Origin: Nocardia sp. CC227C
Lineage (GTDB): Bacteria; Actinomycetota; Actinomycetes; Mycobacteriales; Mycobacteriaceae
Assembly: GCF_030767025.1 (NCBI RefSeq)
Contig: NZ_JASITE010000010.1
Location: 124,001-188,000 of the forward strand
DNA: 64,000 nt
Reading direction: 5' to 3'
Part shown: one piece after another, positions 34,341-43,483 of the stretch
Numbering within the stretch: position 1 is the stretch's first letter
Layout of the letters: every line of letters starts with the position of its first letter
The notes under the pieces: model-generated
Database searches by the model: none
The model's input: the letters and a program-made list of their open reading frames with translations, nothing else
What the model was told of the DNA's origin: nothing
Position numbers and translations under genes: made by a program

Positions 34341-36830
34341 TCACCTTTGGCCACCTACTCTGTCGAATCCTGTTACCGGATTAACGATGCGAACGTTTGG
34401 ATTATCAACAAATGCCTCAGCTACCTTGTTCGCATAGTCATCGGAGGGTGCCACATACACAACCTCCTGCGCTTGATGCTTTCTATCGAAGGAGAGTTTG
34501 TTGTTGATTGTATCGATAGCACTGATATATGCACGCGGCCGACGAGATCGCGTACCCGTAGCGTCAACAGATCGTACGCTGACGATTTTTCCGTCCCTCC
34601 ATGCAACTCTGATCATGTCAGCCGTTGTGCCCGTAACCGTATCCGCGATCACTGCTTTGGGGATTCCCAAAGAACTGGTAGTGTCAGGATCAGCTTGAAA
34701 GTAGTATCGACTGCCTGAACCACTACCGCTATAGTATTCTCCCGATTGCTTCAGCTGTTGATTAAGGAAAGGGAGGGCAGCCTGCGCATCGTCATTATCC
34801 CCTTTGGTTCCAACCTTATGCGGTACTCCCCGCTCATCTACGAAATATTTAGCACCTTCTATATTTCGCTCCTTCAGCGGTTGCAGCAAACGGGGGTCTG
34901 ATAATTCGACCCTGACAACAGGCTTACCGTCAGGCTTGAAGTAGTCAGGATGGCTATCGGCGGCCCGTTGTTCAGGCCCTCTACCACCACCCTGAACTCT
35001 GCTGTTATTTCCACGCGGGGCCTCCATGTTGAATCGGGTGGCACCGAACCGGCCGGGAGCAGGGAGACGATTCGGACCTCCGGCGGGCAATGGGTTCCGC
35101 ATAAATACCGCTGCCATTTCTTGCAGAACCAATGCTGTCGTCGCAGCAAGATCGTCTGCCTTGCTGAGAAGCCGCCGAGGCAGTTGCCTGACCGATTCGA
35201 ACCCGTTGCGAGCGAAGTTCGGTACCCATCGGCTTGGAGCGTGCTGTAACTGTGGAAGCACCGCTCTAGGATTGGGTGGGCGCAGATCCCCGGGTATCCC
35301 GGCGTTGCCCGGCGTCGGATCGGGAACCCGAGGCTGACGTGGGCCAGCAGAGCCCGCTGGTGGCTTTGACGGCACGGGCAGGACGGGATTTGGTAGGTCT
35401 CCGCGGGACGGCGGCGCCGCACTTGGTCCACCAAAACCGGATTGTCGACGTCCAACGAACTCGTCGACTTCATCGACGAGGCGTTCGGCTTGGAGTTGGT
35501 TGCTCACTCGCGCCGCGTCCGCGGCGCTGTCAGCGCCCTCGATCAGTGCCCGCGCTTCCGGGCCCAGCCGTCGAATCCCTCGCAGGAACCAGGCCCCGCC
35601 GGCGGCAATCGCGGTGTCGGGGCCAGGGATCGTGGTGACGATGTTGAAGCCGAGTTCCGCTGCCGCCCTGGCGGCCTCGGCGGCGCTGTGGCCACCTTCC
35701 CCACGCTTGTACTCCCATAGCACCACGGCGGGGTTGACGAACATGTCGTCGACCGCGCCGTAGACGCTGTTCGAGATATCAGCCTGCCATTGGTTGATGT
35801 TGAACGGCCGGGACGGAGTCGGTGCGGAATCGACAGACTCGGTGACGGGCGGTGCGTACTTGGGTGGCTGGGTGGGGTCGAGTAGGACTGGGAGGTCCTT
35901 CACGGCGTTGACATGCTCTCGGACAGCCGGATCCAGCCATGAGATTCCCGCCGCTTGCAGGCGCAGCATCGCTTGCTGCTGCCTGATCATCTCCTCGACG
36001 GTGGAGGTGCCGCGCATGGCCCACTGCAGGTCATAGAGCTGCTCGATAGGCGTGTAGCGCGCCTTATCGATCCGCATCCATGCCCGGTCGTAGGCGCTCA
36101 GTCCGTTCCCGACGTACGGCCCCAACATCGGCCCCTGGCGCACCAGATCGGCGTCGGCCGCGAGTTCCTGTTCGGTGTAGGCCGTACCGGTCAGGAAGAT
36201 CGTCCTCGGATTGGCGATGACGTCCGGCAGTACAGCCGGCGGAGCCGTGGCGGAGTCCTCGGGGTTCGCCGAAGGCGGGGCAATCAGATCGTCGGTTCGG
36301 CTCGGCGATGTTTGCGGGGTCGACACCTGTGGGGGAGGTGTCGCAGTCGGCGTAGGTATGAACGGCGCCATCTGTGTTCCCGGCTTTCCCGCGGTGCTTT
36401 CCGGGTCGTAGATCTGTTCGAACGCGGTCGGCCCGGTGCTCGTTGGACCGGGATCAGTGTCTGAGGGCTGCCGCCTCGGTGGCGCTGGTGTCGGTGCGAC
36501 CGGGGTCGGCGGGGTCTCCCCGTCGGGCTGCGGCGTGCGAACGGGGATCGGGCCTTGTTCGCCGCCCGGCGCTTCCGGGTTGTACGGCTTGGCGATCGGC
36601 TGTGCCGACGGGATTGATCGTCCAGAGGGAGCGACAGGTCTTATGGCTTGCAGGTCCTCGGCGGCCAGTATTCGAGCGAGCTTGCGTGCCGCACGCTCCG
36701 GGTTCATACCCGTGTAGGTGTGCACTCGCCCTCTGGACTGCGCCGAGTCACCGCCTTCGACGGCTGACAGCGGAGTCAACGAATCCAGCCAATCCGCCCG
36801 CCGCTTCCAGTCGATCCCTGATGCGCTCAT
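34341..36830 (-). CDS. Polymorphic toxin 1, shared N-terminal domain plus unknown C-terminal domain
   Basis: 829 aa from ATG 36830. Residues 1-62 form a domain shared with toxin 2 (WKRRADWLDSLTP at 8-20, GRVHTYT at 34-40, ARKLARILAAEDL around 48-60). A Pro/Thr-rich linker follows (about 65-250), then a helical middle region with VYGAVDDMFVNPAVVLWEYKRG and a hydrophobic patch, another Pro-rich linker, and a C-terminal domain of about 150 residues starting near PDYFKPDGKPVV and ending VRIVNPVTGFDRVGGQR. The C-terminal domain matches no family I can name. An immunity-type gene follows. No WXG/LXG secretion domain or signal peptide is seen. Confidence 0.72.
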   Translation of the reverse strand: MSASGIDWKRRADWLDSLTPLSAVEGGDSAQSRGRVHTYTGMNPERAARKLARILAAEDLQAIRPVAPSGRSIPSAQPIAKPYNPEAPGGEQGPIPVRTPQPDGETPPTPVAPTPAPPRRQPSDTDPGPTSTGPTAFEQIYDPESTAGKPGTQMAPFIPTPTATPPPQVSTPQTSPSRTDDLIAPPSANPEDSATAPPAVLPDVIANPRTIFLTGTAYTEQELAADADLVRQGPMLGPYVGNGLSAYDRAWMRIDKARYTPIEQLYDLQWAMRGTSTVEEMIRQQQAMLRLQAAGISWLDPAVREHVNAVKDLPVLLDPTQPPKYAPPVTESVDSAPTPSRPFNINQWQADISNSVYGAVDDMFVNPAVVLWEYKRGEGGHSAAEAARAAAELGFNIVTTIPGPDTAIAAGGAWFLRGIRRLGPEARALIEGADSAADAARVSNQLQAERLVDEVDEFVGRRQSGFGGPSAAPPSRGDLPNPVLPVPSKPPAGSAGPRQPRVPDPTPGNAGIPGDLRPPNPRAVLPQLQHAPSRWVPNFARNGFESVRQLPRRLLSKADDLAATTALVLQEMAAVFMRNPLPAGGPNRLPAPGRFGATRFNMEAPRGNNSRVQGGGRGPEQRAADSHPDYFKPDGKPVVRVELSDPRLLQPLKERNIEGAKYFVDERGVPHKVGTKGDNDDAQAALPFLNQQLKQSGEYYSGSGSGSRYYFQADPDTTSSLGIPKAVIADTVTGTTADMIRVAWRDGKIVSVRSVDATGTRSRRPRAYISAIDTINNKLSFDRKHQAQEVVYVAPSDDYANKVAEAFVDNPNVRIVNPVTGFDRVGGQR

Positions 36831-36916
36831 GGGTGGACCCCGCGCACGTTGCGACCGAATTCGATAGCTTCGTTCTCGAGCATCTGACAGAGACCTTCCG
36901 GGAGATGGCATGAGAA

Positions 36917-36942
36917 AGTCCCGGCCGCTCGGGCTCGGGACT
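36917..36942 (-). terminator. Weak hairpin between the tail operon and toxin 1
   Basis: 7-bp GC-rich arms (36917-36923 with 36936-36942), 12-nt loop, between the 120-aa protein and toxin 1. May separate toxin 1 from tail transcription; weak evidence. Confidence 0.35.
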
Positions 36943-37032
36943 GATGAAATGAGAAGCGCGGGTAGGCAACTCACGCCCGCCCGCGCTACGCGTCGCATCG
37001 GATCTTCTCGACCGGATGCGAGGCCGGAGTGT

Positions 37033-37395
37033 TCAGGATGTAGGTGCGAGGCTGGTGTTCGGTGGGTAGTCGCCCGGGACGACATTGGCGGTGCTGATCC
37101 AGAAGAAGACGTCGTTATTGATGAACGGAACCGCGCCCGGGATACCGGAGAGGCTGGGGATCGGGTTGCCTTCGAGATCCCTGCTGGGGTAGGAACCCTC
37201 GCGGATCAGGGCGGTTTGCTCGCCGTAGTACCAGTCGGGCACGCTCCAATAGGTGTGGAAGTAGTTCGGGTCCGGGGAACCGCCCGGGATGCCGAGGGTG
37301 GCGCGCTTGGCCCAGGTGAGCTCGGCTCCGTTGGGGATCTGGATGGTCGACCATTCGGTACTGCGCCACACGCCGATGTGAATGATTTCGGTCAT
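37033..37395 (-). CDS. Unknown 120-aa protein at the 3' end of the tail operon
   Basis: 120 aa from ATG 37395 with an AGGAG site. Aromatic-rich (TYWSVPDWYYGEQT, NNDVFFWISTANV), probably beta-structured. It follows a strong terminator, so it may have its own promoter or depend on read-through. No family recognised; could be a small tail-tip or accessory protein. Confidence 0.6.
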   Translation of the reverse strand: MTEIIHIGVWRSTEWSTIQIPNGAELTWAKRATLGIPGGSPDPNYFHTYWSVPDWYYGEQTALIREGSYPSRDLEGNPIPSLSGIPGAVPFINNDVFFWISTANVVPGDYPPNTSLAPTS

Positions 37396-37417
37396 TGTCG
37401 GGACTCCTGATGCAGAA

Positions 37418-37446
37418 GGGCGGTGCTCCGATTCGGAGCACCGCCC
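37418..37446 (-). terminator. Strong hairpin terminator in the tail operon
   Basis: Perfect 13-bp inverted repeat (37418-37430 with 37434-37446), 3-nt loop, 27 bp past the stop of the 64-aa gene. Confidence 0.8.
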
Positions 37447-37473
37447 TCGTGGGTTCATTGCGACACGAGACGT

Positions 37474-37668
37474 CTACGTCTTGTGTGCGCTTCCAGCGGA
37501 TTTCACGATCTTTCGACCGCGATTGACTCGTTTGACGAGGTGCGCGGTTTGCGCCTCGCTCATGTTGTTGAAGTTGAACACCCGGTTGGGGCCGGTGTCG
37601 GCGGGACTACCGGCGCTGACGTTTCCGGGGGTCCAGGCGGGGATGTGCTGGCGACTCGGGTTCGACAT
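37474..37668 (-). CDS. Small basic phage-type protein
   Basis: 64 aa from ATG 37668 behind AGGGG. Polar N-terminus and a basic C-terminus (VKRVNRGRKIVKSAGSAHK). Lies directly after the endolysin gene (5-bp gap). Function unknown. Confidence 0.6.
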   Translation of the reverse strand: MSNPSRQHIPAWTPGNVSAGSPADTGPNRVFNFNNMSEAQTAHLVKRVNRGRKIVKSAGSAHKT

Positions 37669-37673
37669 GGCTG

Positions 37674-38438
37674 TTACCCCTGCTGTTCCAGTCGGTCCAG
37701 CCGGGCCCGGATGTCGGCGAGCGCGTCTACAACGGTGAGGTTGTCCAACTGCGGCCAACCGCCGTACTGCCCGGCGTCGCGCTGGGCGAGGCCGCACAGC
37801 TGCTCGCGAATGTCCTTGACATCGCTGCCGATCGGGCCGCAGAACGCGGCGATGAAATCCTCGATTTGGGCAACGTCCGCTGCTGTCATCGGTGCCTTCT
37901 CTCCGTCAATAAGGGCCTGGACATCGCGGCGGAACGCATTCATCTCGATGCCGGCCGGGTCGATTTTTCCTTCGCGGCTGTATTCGCGATGGGCCACGCA
38001 ATCGGCCGCGGTGCGGCCGATGCGGGCCAGGATGGCGGCGCAGCCGCGCTTGTAAGCGTCGAGTTGCGCTGGGGTCCAGTCGGTTCCGTCGCCGCGCGAG
38101 ACGGCTTCGATGCCGATGACGTGATAGTTGGCGTTGTCGGTGGGCCAACCGGGCCAGGAGCCGCGGCCGGCGTGCCAGCACACGCCCGCCGCGATCACCC
38201 GGTAGGTGCCGTCACGTTCCAGAACCAGCTGTGCCAGTGGGCCTTCCAGATCGGGTCGGCCGTACTGCACTATCCGCCAGTCGTTCGCACCGCCGCCCGC
38301 CGTGTGATGGCAGAGCACGCCTCGCAGGTCACGGAAGTCGCCGTGCCCGCGGTCGCGCCAGCCGTCGTGTTCGATTACCCGCAGTCCGGCAGCGCGGAGC
38401 ACGTCCGCGAGCCAGATCGGATCTCCGGTCCATGGCAT
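37674..38438 (-). CDS. Phage endolysin, N-acetylmuramoyl-L-alanine amidase (Amidase_2/PGRP fold)
   Basis: 254 aa. Hydrolyses the amide bond between MurNAc and the stem peptide. Zinc-site candidates are His45 in LCHHTAGG, His150 in CVAHREYS and Asp160 in GKIDPAG; HVIGIEAV carries the conserved Glu. The C-terminal 70 residues are helical with a coiled-coil-like end and may form oligomers or bind the wall. Retention of a complete lysin suits release of phage or phage tails from the cell. Confidence 0.9.
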   Translation of the reverse strand: MPWTGDPIWLADVLRAAGLRVIEHDGWRDRGHGDFRDLRGVLCHHTAGGGANDWRIVQYGRPDLEGPLAQLVLERDGTYRVIAAGVCWHAGRGSWPGWPTDNANYHVIGIEAVSRGDGTDWTPAQLDAYKRGCAAILARIGRTAADCVAHREYSREGKIDPAGIEMNAFRRDVQALIDGEKAPMTAADVAQIEDFIAAFCGPIGSDVKDIREQLCGLAQRDAGQYGGWPQLDNLTVVDALADIRARLDRLEQQG

Positions 38439-38454
38439 AGGCTGATCTCCTTCG

Positions 38455-38904
38455 CTATGCCGCGTCGAAGTAGAGATAGGTGTTGGATCCGCCCTGCACG
38501 GTGGCGTCGTGCGGCACCGGGTTGGCCGTGGAGTTGGTCAGCACGACCGACAGGCGGTCACCGGCTTGAACGGCGATGGTGGTGCTGGGCAGGGCCAGAG
38601 CGGCGGTGCCGTTCGCGAAGTTCGCGGTGCGCACCTCCGAGCCGTTGTGCAGGAGTCGGACCGTCAGCAGTCCACCGAACTGCGGCGACCAATCCGCTGT
38701 CAGCTGGATTCGACACTGCACCGCGATCGGACCGGAGTCACCGACGACGAGTTCGTCGTTCGCGATGACGCTGCCGGTGAAACCGCTGCGCTCCGTCCAG
38801 CCCGTCAGCTTTCGATCGGAAGCTCCCGCGCTGATCGGCTGATCTCCAACCTTGTTCATGCCCATCGACGCAATGCTCGTCGCACCGGAGACAACCAGAA
38901 GCAT
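38455..38904 (-). CDS. Small tail-associated beta-rich protein
   Basis: 149 aa from ATG 38904, overlapping the previous stop by one base (TGATG). Sequence such as GFTGSVIANDELVVGDSGPI, RLLHNGSEVRTANF and AGDRLSVVLTNSTANPVPHDATV suggests a beta-sandwich (possibly carbohydrate binding or a fibre head). Precedes the endolysin, where actinophage minor tail genes commonly lie. Confidence 0.6.
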   Translation of the reverse strand: MLLVVSGATSIASMGMNKVGDQPISAGASDRKLTGWTERSGFTGSVIANDELVVGDSGPIAVQCRIQLTADWSPQFGGLLTVRLLHNGSEVRTANFANGTAALALPSTTIAVQAGDRLSVVLTNSTANPVPHDATVQGGSNTYLYFDAA

Positions 38905-40196
38905 CAGGAGGTCACCCCCCGCAGGCTCGCCTGAAGCCCCTTGCCAGCCGGGCTGTCGACAGTGGTGATGTGCACGGTCAGACGGTCGCCGACCGCGAAA
39001 TCCCAAGGCGCACCGGATGTAACGACGGTATCGCCGATGTGATCGTCAGCAGCGATGGTGGCGGCGCTGCCCGGAATGGTGGTGCCGTTCTTCCGCAGCT
39101 CGACGACCAGGTTGCCGGTGCCCGCGGTTTCACCGCGATAGGTGATGGAGGTGATGTTGATCGGTCGCTCGATACGCAGGCCCTCCGGCATCACATTGCC
39201 CGCACCCGAGGTGCGAGTTCCGTTGTGGGACTTGAAGGCGATGTCGTACGCCTGCCCGGCGGCGGTGGGCACGCGGGCATCGGCGAGTCGGGAGTCGTCG
39301 GCGGCGATGGTGTCGAGCGTCGTGCGGGCGGCGGCAGCGTCGCTCGCGGTGAGCAATGCGCGGCCGGTCGCCGTGGAGTCGGAGATCTGGTTGGCCGGAT
39401 GCGTGTGCGGCAGCGGGGTTCTGGAATCGTTCAGCCGCGGATCGTCGCCGGCGACGGCGGTGGTCGCGGTGGCACCGATGGTCGGCGGGAAGGTCGCCGG
39501 CTTGCCGGTGATGCCGGACCATTCGGTGGTTCCCGCCGGGCCGCGGATGACGATGCCCTGCCCGTCGGGGGTCCAGCCCTCCGCCGCCGCGTGGTAGACG
39601 TACAGCAGCCCGTCGGCGGTGACGACATACTGCGCGCCGTCGGCCGGATCCGCGGGCAGCTCACCGTAGGTGGCGACCTGCCCGTCGATCTGGATGCCCT
39701 CGCCACGCTCACCGCGCACGACGGCATTGCCGGGACTGGCGGGAACCGGAGCGACCAGGGTCAGGTCGACCAGGCCCGAGGAGCCCGCATCCGGGTTCTC
39801 CGGATCGGGACCCGCCACATACTCGGTGACGGCGAAGCTGAACGACTCCATCGGAATCTGACGGCCGTCGTAGTTCAGGTTGAACGACACCCGCCAGGTC
39901 CAATCCGTCGGATTGGTCGCCGCTCCGGGCGCGACCAGCCGCACGCCGCGCTTACCGCGCCAGGTGAGGTAGCCGAACTCGTCCAGCTGGCATTCGTAGT
40001 GCTCGGGCAGCTGCACGTAGGTGGCGGGCGCCGGTTCGGCGTCACCGACGAGAATCTTCGGAGCGTCGGCGGTGAAGGTGAGAGTGCCTCGCAGCGGCAG
40101 GAATTCGGGTAGGTCGCCGATATCGGGGCCGTCGGCGACATTGGCGAGGAAACGTCCGACGACTTTTCCGTACTTCAGCGGAGGCAGTTCGGCCAT
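38904..40196 (-). CDS. Tail fibre-like protein with short collagen-like and fibre-repeat segments
   Basis: 430 aa. The N-terminal 130 residues resemble actinophage minor tail proteins (TFTADAPKILVGD, LDEFGYLTWRGKRGVRLVAPG). The middle has GERGEGIQIDGQ, TADGLLYVYHAAAEGWTPDG and WSGITGKPATFPPTIGATA, then a DPRLNDSRTPLPHTHPANQI fibre motif, typical of adhesive tail fibres. C-terminal beta domain ends in VDSPAGKGLQASLRG. Likely binds the target cell surface. Confidence 0.75.
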   Translation of the reverse strand: MAELPPLKYGKVVGRFLANVADGPDIGDLPEFLPLRGTLTFTADAPKILVGDAEPAPATYVQLPEHYECQLDEFGYLTWRGKRGVRLVAPGAATNPTDWTWRVSFNLNYDGRQIPMESFSFAVTEYVAGPDPENPDAGSSGLVDLTLVAPVPASPGNAVVRGERGEGIQIDGQVATYGELPADPADGAQYVVTADGLLYVYHAAAEGWTPDGQGIVIRGPAGTTEWSGITGKPATFPPTIGATATTAVAGDDPRLNDSRTPLPHTHPANQISDSTATGRALLTASDAAAARTTLDTIAADDSRLADARVPTAAGQAYDIAFKSHNGTRTSGAGNVMPEGLRIERPINITSITYRGETAGTGNLVVELRKNGTTIPGSAATIAADDHIGDTVVTSGAPWDFAVGDRLTVHITTVDSPAGKGLQASLRGVTS

Positions 40197-40279
40197 GGGT
40201 CAGTCCTTTCGAGCGGGAGGCAGCCGAGGAGGGCATGCCGAGGATCGGCTTCTCGCGAAGCCGAGCGGAATTCGAGATG

Positions 40280-41329
40280 TCAGGGCTGTACGGGCTGGGC
40301 GTGCACGATCAGCTGAGCGCCGTCGTTCGACACGGAGTAACGCGCGGTTCCCCGGACGCGCTTGAGGATCACGTACAACGTTGTGGTCTGATTGGCGGAG
40401 ATGACACCGAAATTCGACTCCGGCGTCATCGCGTACTGGAACGTCGGAACGATGTTCACTTCAGCGAAATTGGCGGACGGATAGCCGTGCCCGTATCCGA
40501 CAAGCTCACCGTCCAGCCCGCCGACCCGCACCTCGACATCGCAGAGCGAGACGCCGCTGGTATGCGTGACGACGTTGATCCGGCCGTTCACCATGGGCCG
40601 CCAGGAGACGGGCTGACCAGGAATGGTGATGGCGGCCAATACATTCGGGGATTCGGAGAGCTGTCGGCCGGACGAGAACTGATTCTGCGCGACAGCCCAC
40701 GGCCCGCCCGGACGCGGGCCCGGAACCGGAACGAACTTGCCGGTGTCGGCGTCCCAGCCCAGGACGTGACCGTGCCCGATCGGATGGTCGTCATCGATCA
40801 GAACGTCAGCCGAGTCCTGAATCCTCCCAGTCTGTCCCGGGTCACCCATTTCGCCGGTCTCGCCGCGGGGGAAGGTGATCTCCACTCGCTGTTCGGGCGC
40901 TGTTCCAGTGACCGTGGCGGCTGCCGATGATCCGGTCGGTCCGGCGATTCCGACCCCGGTCAGTCGGTTCACCGGCCCGCGACGCCCGGTTTTCCCGAAG
41001 GCATTCGCGAAGGCGATGAGCTCGAGCCCGGTCCAGTAGTAGATCGCGTTCTCCGAGACGACCCGCCACGCCTTCCGCGCGTCATCGGTTGTCAACTGAA
41101 GTTCGTGCAGCGCCGATGGGTCGGCGACGTCCCCCTGCCAGTACCAGGGCCAGCCCGGCTCGCCATCGGGGCCGGGAGGTCCGGACGCTCCTTCGCGGAG
41201 TTCGAGCAGCGCTTCCCGATCGGCGACCTCGAACGGATTCGCGGTGTACGGCAGCCCGACAGTATCGGAAACACCGTGCATCGTGATCATGATGTCGTCG
41301 TCGTAGGCGGTGTGGGTTGCATCGGTCAT
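40280..41329 (-). CDS. Collagen-like tail protein, paralogue 1
   Basis: 349 aa. Pattern shared with the next two genes: an N-terminal helix, a short collagen-like Gly-Pro stretch (ASGPPGPDGEPGWPW), a WRVVSENAIYYWTG-type module, a second Gly-rich stretch (PRGETGEMGDPGQTG), and a C-terminal beta domain ending in QLIVHAQPV. Such collagen-like segments trimerise in phage tail proteins. Probably part of the tail tip or baseplate. Confidence 0.75.
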   Translation of the reverse strand: MTDATHTAYDDDIMITMHGVSDTVGLPYTANPFEVADREALLELREGASGPPGPDGEPGWPWYWQGDVADPSALHELQLTTDDARKAWRVVSENAIYYWTGLELIAFANAFGKTGRRGPVNRLTGVGIAGPTGSSAAATVTGTAPEQRVEITFPRGETGEMGDPGQTGRIQDSADVLIDDDHPIGHGHVLGWDADTGKFVPVPGPRPGGPWAVAQNQFSSGRQLSESPNVLAAITIPGQPVSWRPMVNGRINVVTHTSGVSLCDVEVRVGGLDGELVGYGHGYPSANFAEVNIVPTFQYAMTPESNFGVISANQTTTLYVILKRVRGTARYSVSNDGAQLIVHAQPVQP

Positions 41330-41341
41330 CGAAATCCGTCC

Positions 41342-42418
41342 TCACAGCTCCCGCACCGGCTGAGCCCAGCAGAGTATCTGGGCACCGCTACGGGTATAGG
41401 TGTAACTGGCGTCGCCGGTCATCCGGCGCAGCACCACGTGCAGGGTCGCCGCGGTACCTGCGGGCACCACACCGACAGTGCTCGCGGGGGTCATGGCATG
41501 CGTCGCGTAGAACGGTTGAAAGGAGCAGAAGCCGTCCACTCCGAACACGGTCCCGGCCCCGAGAGCGACGGTTTGCCCGCTGGTGGAATCCAATCGGACT
41601 TCGGCGTCGACCCGAGTGGTGAAGTTGCCGGAACCCTCGCTGGTTCGCACGATGACACCCCCGGCGACCAGGGGTCGCCAAGCGCAATCCTGCGCTGGAA
41701 TGTCGAGCTGCGCGACGGCGTAGGACTCGGCCGAGATACCGCTCTGCGATGGCGCGAAACCCGCGCTGCCGTCCCAAGCGGTGGCTTCGACAATGGACCA
41801 CGGCCCACGCAGACCCGGGTAAGGCTGCGCGGTCCATTTCTGGCTCGTCGCATCCCACATGGGAACCATGCCCTCGGTATGGGTGCCATCTGCATAGTCG
41901 GGGGCCTGCCGAATCGGGCCCGGCCCGCCGGATACACCCTTTTCGCCTTGGATCCCACGCGGCACGGTCAAGTGCAGGACCAGATTGGGCGGGGTGCCGC
42001 TGATCGTGGCCTCCAGTTCCGAGCCGACGGGTCCGGTGGCGACGGTCCCGATGGACACGGTGCATGGATCACCGTCCGGCCCAGCACCGCCGAAGGCATC
42101 GGTGAAAGTATCGAAACTCGTACCGTTCCAATACATCAGTGTGTCGGTGGACAGCACTCGCCACGCCTTGCCCGCGTGTGCGGTGGTCAGCTTGGGGCTG
42201 AGGGCGAACAGGGCTGCCTGGTCGGCGATATCACCCTCCCAGCGAAACGGGCGGCACGGCTCACCAGTGGGACCCGCATCACCGACCGTTCCGGTCATCA
42301 GTTCGAGCGACCCGTCACGCGGAGTGCCCTGCATCGACTGCACGATCATCGGCGTACCGATTCCCTCGTCGATACCGCGGATCAGTGTCGATTCGAAATA
42401 CTCGCCTATCGTGAACAT
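41342..42418 (-). CDS. Collagen-like tail protein, paralogue 2
   Basis: 358 aa from ATG 42418. Same architecture as its neighbour: GTVGDAGPTGEPCRPF, WRVLSTDTLMYWNGTSF, VPRGIQGEKGVSGGPGP, WDATSQKWT, and a C-terminal QILCWAQPV end. The C-terminal domains of paralogues 1 and 2 align well, including AMTPASTVGV against AMTPESNFGV. Only 4 bp separate its start from the upstream gene stop. Confidence 0.75.
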   Translation of the reverse strand: MFTIGEYFESTLIRGIDEGIGTPMIVQSMQGTPRDGSLELMTGTVGDAGPTGEPCRPFRWEGDIADQAALFALSPKLTTAHAGKAWRVLSTDTLMYWNGTSFDTFTDAFGGAGPDGDPCTVSIGTVATGPVGSELEATISGTPPNLVLHLTVPRGIQGEKGVSGGPGPIRQAPDYADGTHTEGMVPMWDATSQKWTAQPYPGLRGPWSIVEATAWDGSAGFAPSQSGISAESYAVAQLDIPAQDCAWRPLVAGGVIVRTSEGSGNFTTRVDAEVRLDSTSGQTVALGAGTVFGVDGFCSFQPFYATHAMTPASTVGVVPAGTAATLHVVLRRMTGDASYTYTRSGAQILCWAQPVREL

Positions 42419-42422
42419 TTCA

Positions 42423-43463
42423 TCATCCGATCGGTTGAGCGTCGACGACCAGCGAGGCTCGGTGGTTGTCGAACGCGATCTTGCCGCTGCTGCCGTGGCG
42501 CTCGATCGACACCACGAGGTTGGCCGCCTGCCCGGCGGGGACGGTGGCGAAGGTCGAGGTCGGCGACAGGGTCTTGGTGCCGTCGCCTTCGCGATACGAC
42601 GGACGCAGCGGCATGTACGTCCAACCACCGGCGGTCGTGCTGGATGCGGCGACGATGACGCCTCCCGCAGTGTGCAGTCGGACCGAGGACCAAGCGCCGA
42701 CCGTGCCCGAGGTGTCTGGTGTCCGGTACCGGAGGTGACCATGGACAACCGGCCGCCACACGAAGTCCTGGGCGGGGATTGTGAAGGTGCCCACGATGAT
42801 TCGGGGCACCGAGTCCTCGGTGTCGTCGATGAAGTCCGTCCCGTACCACGACCACGGCCCGACACCGAGCGGTGGCGGCGCGGCACGGAACTTTCCGCTG
42901 CTGCGCTGGTAGGCGAATACCCCGCCATCGATGGGCCCGTTCGCCTGGTCGAAATCGGGCGCGCTCGAGATCGGCCCCGATTCACCCGCGGGTCCCTGCG
43001 GACCGCGGAACCCCGCAGGCACGGTGACCTCGAGTCGCTGCTGGGCGCCCGGACCGACGAATTCGACGGCCGGGACGGTCAGATCGGCACGGCGGTTCGT
43101 GGTGGTGCCGATGATCGTGTTCGGCTCCGCTACCTCACCCTTCGGCCCGACAGCCGCTGGCGAGTGCTGCCAGCTCACGCCCGTCCAGACGTCCATGCCG
43201 TTGTCATCGAGACGGTGCCACCACTTGCCGCGGTCTTCGGCAGCCAGTCCGGTCGGCCTGGCCGCCGCATTGGCGATCTCGCCCATTTTCCGAAATGTCG
43301 TCCGAGGGCGGCCGCGCTTGCCCGGCTCACCGGTGGGGCCTTTCGGAAGCGGCAGCGCCGCGACGTCATCGGACACCGCGACCTGCGCGGTCAGAATCGG
43401 CAGCCCGTCGATGTCGAGCTCCCGCTCCACGGTTAGATGGGCGGGAAAACTGATGTCCGCCAT
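42423..43463 (-). CDS. Collagen-like tail protein, paralogue 3
   Basis: 346 aa from ATG 43463 after GGAAGGA. Collagen-like stretches LPKGPTGEPGKRGRP and FRGPQGPAGESGP flank a WWHRLDDNGMDVWTG module; the C-terminal beta domain ends in ASLVVDAQPIG, matching the paralogues. It is the first of the three after the Gp37-like gene and has the most divergent N-terminus. Confidence 0.75.
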   Translation of the reverse strand: MADISFPAHLTVERELDIDGLPILTAQVAVSDDVAALPLPKGPTGEPGKRGRPRTTFRKMGEIANAAARPTGLAAEDRGKWWHRLDDNGMDVWTGVSWQHSPAAVGPKGEVAEPNTIIGTTTNRRADLTVPAVEFVGPGAQQRLEVTVPAGFRGPQGPAGESGPISSAPDFDQANGPIDGGVFAYQRSSGKFRAAPPPLGVGPWSWYGTDFIDDTEDSVPRIIVGTFTIPAQDFVWRPVVHGHLRYRTPDTSGTVGAWSSVRLHTAGGVIVAASSTTAGGWTYMPLRPSYREGDGTKTLSPTSTFATVPAGQAANLVVSIERHGSSGKIAFDNHRASLVVDAQPIG

Positions 43464-43483
43464 AGTATTTCCTTCCAGGGAAG

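Noticed and set aside
36831..37085. N-terminal extension of toxin 1 up to 37085
   Set aside because: The sequence lacks protein-like character and the ATG at 36830 gives exact alignment with the toxin 2 start.
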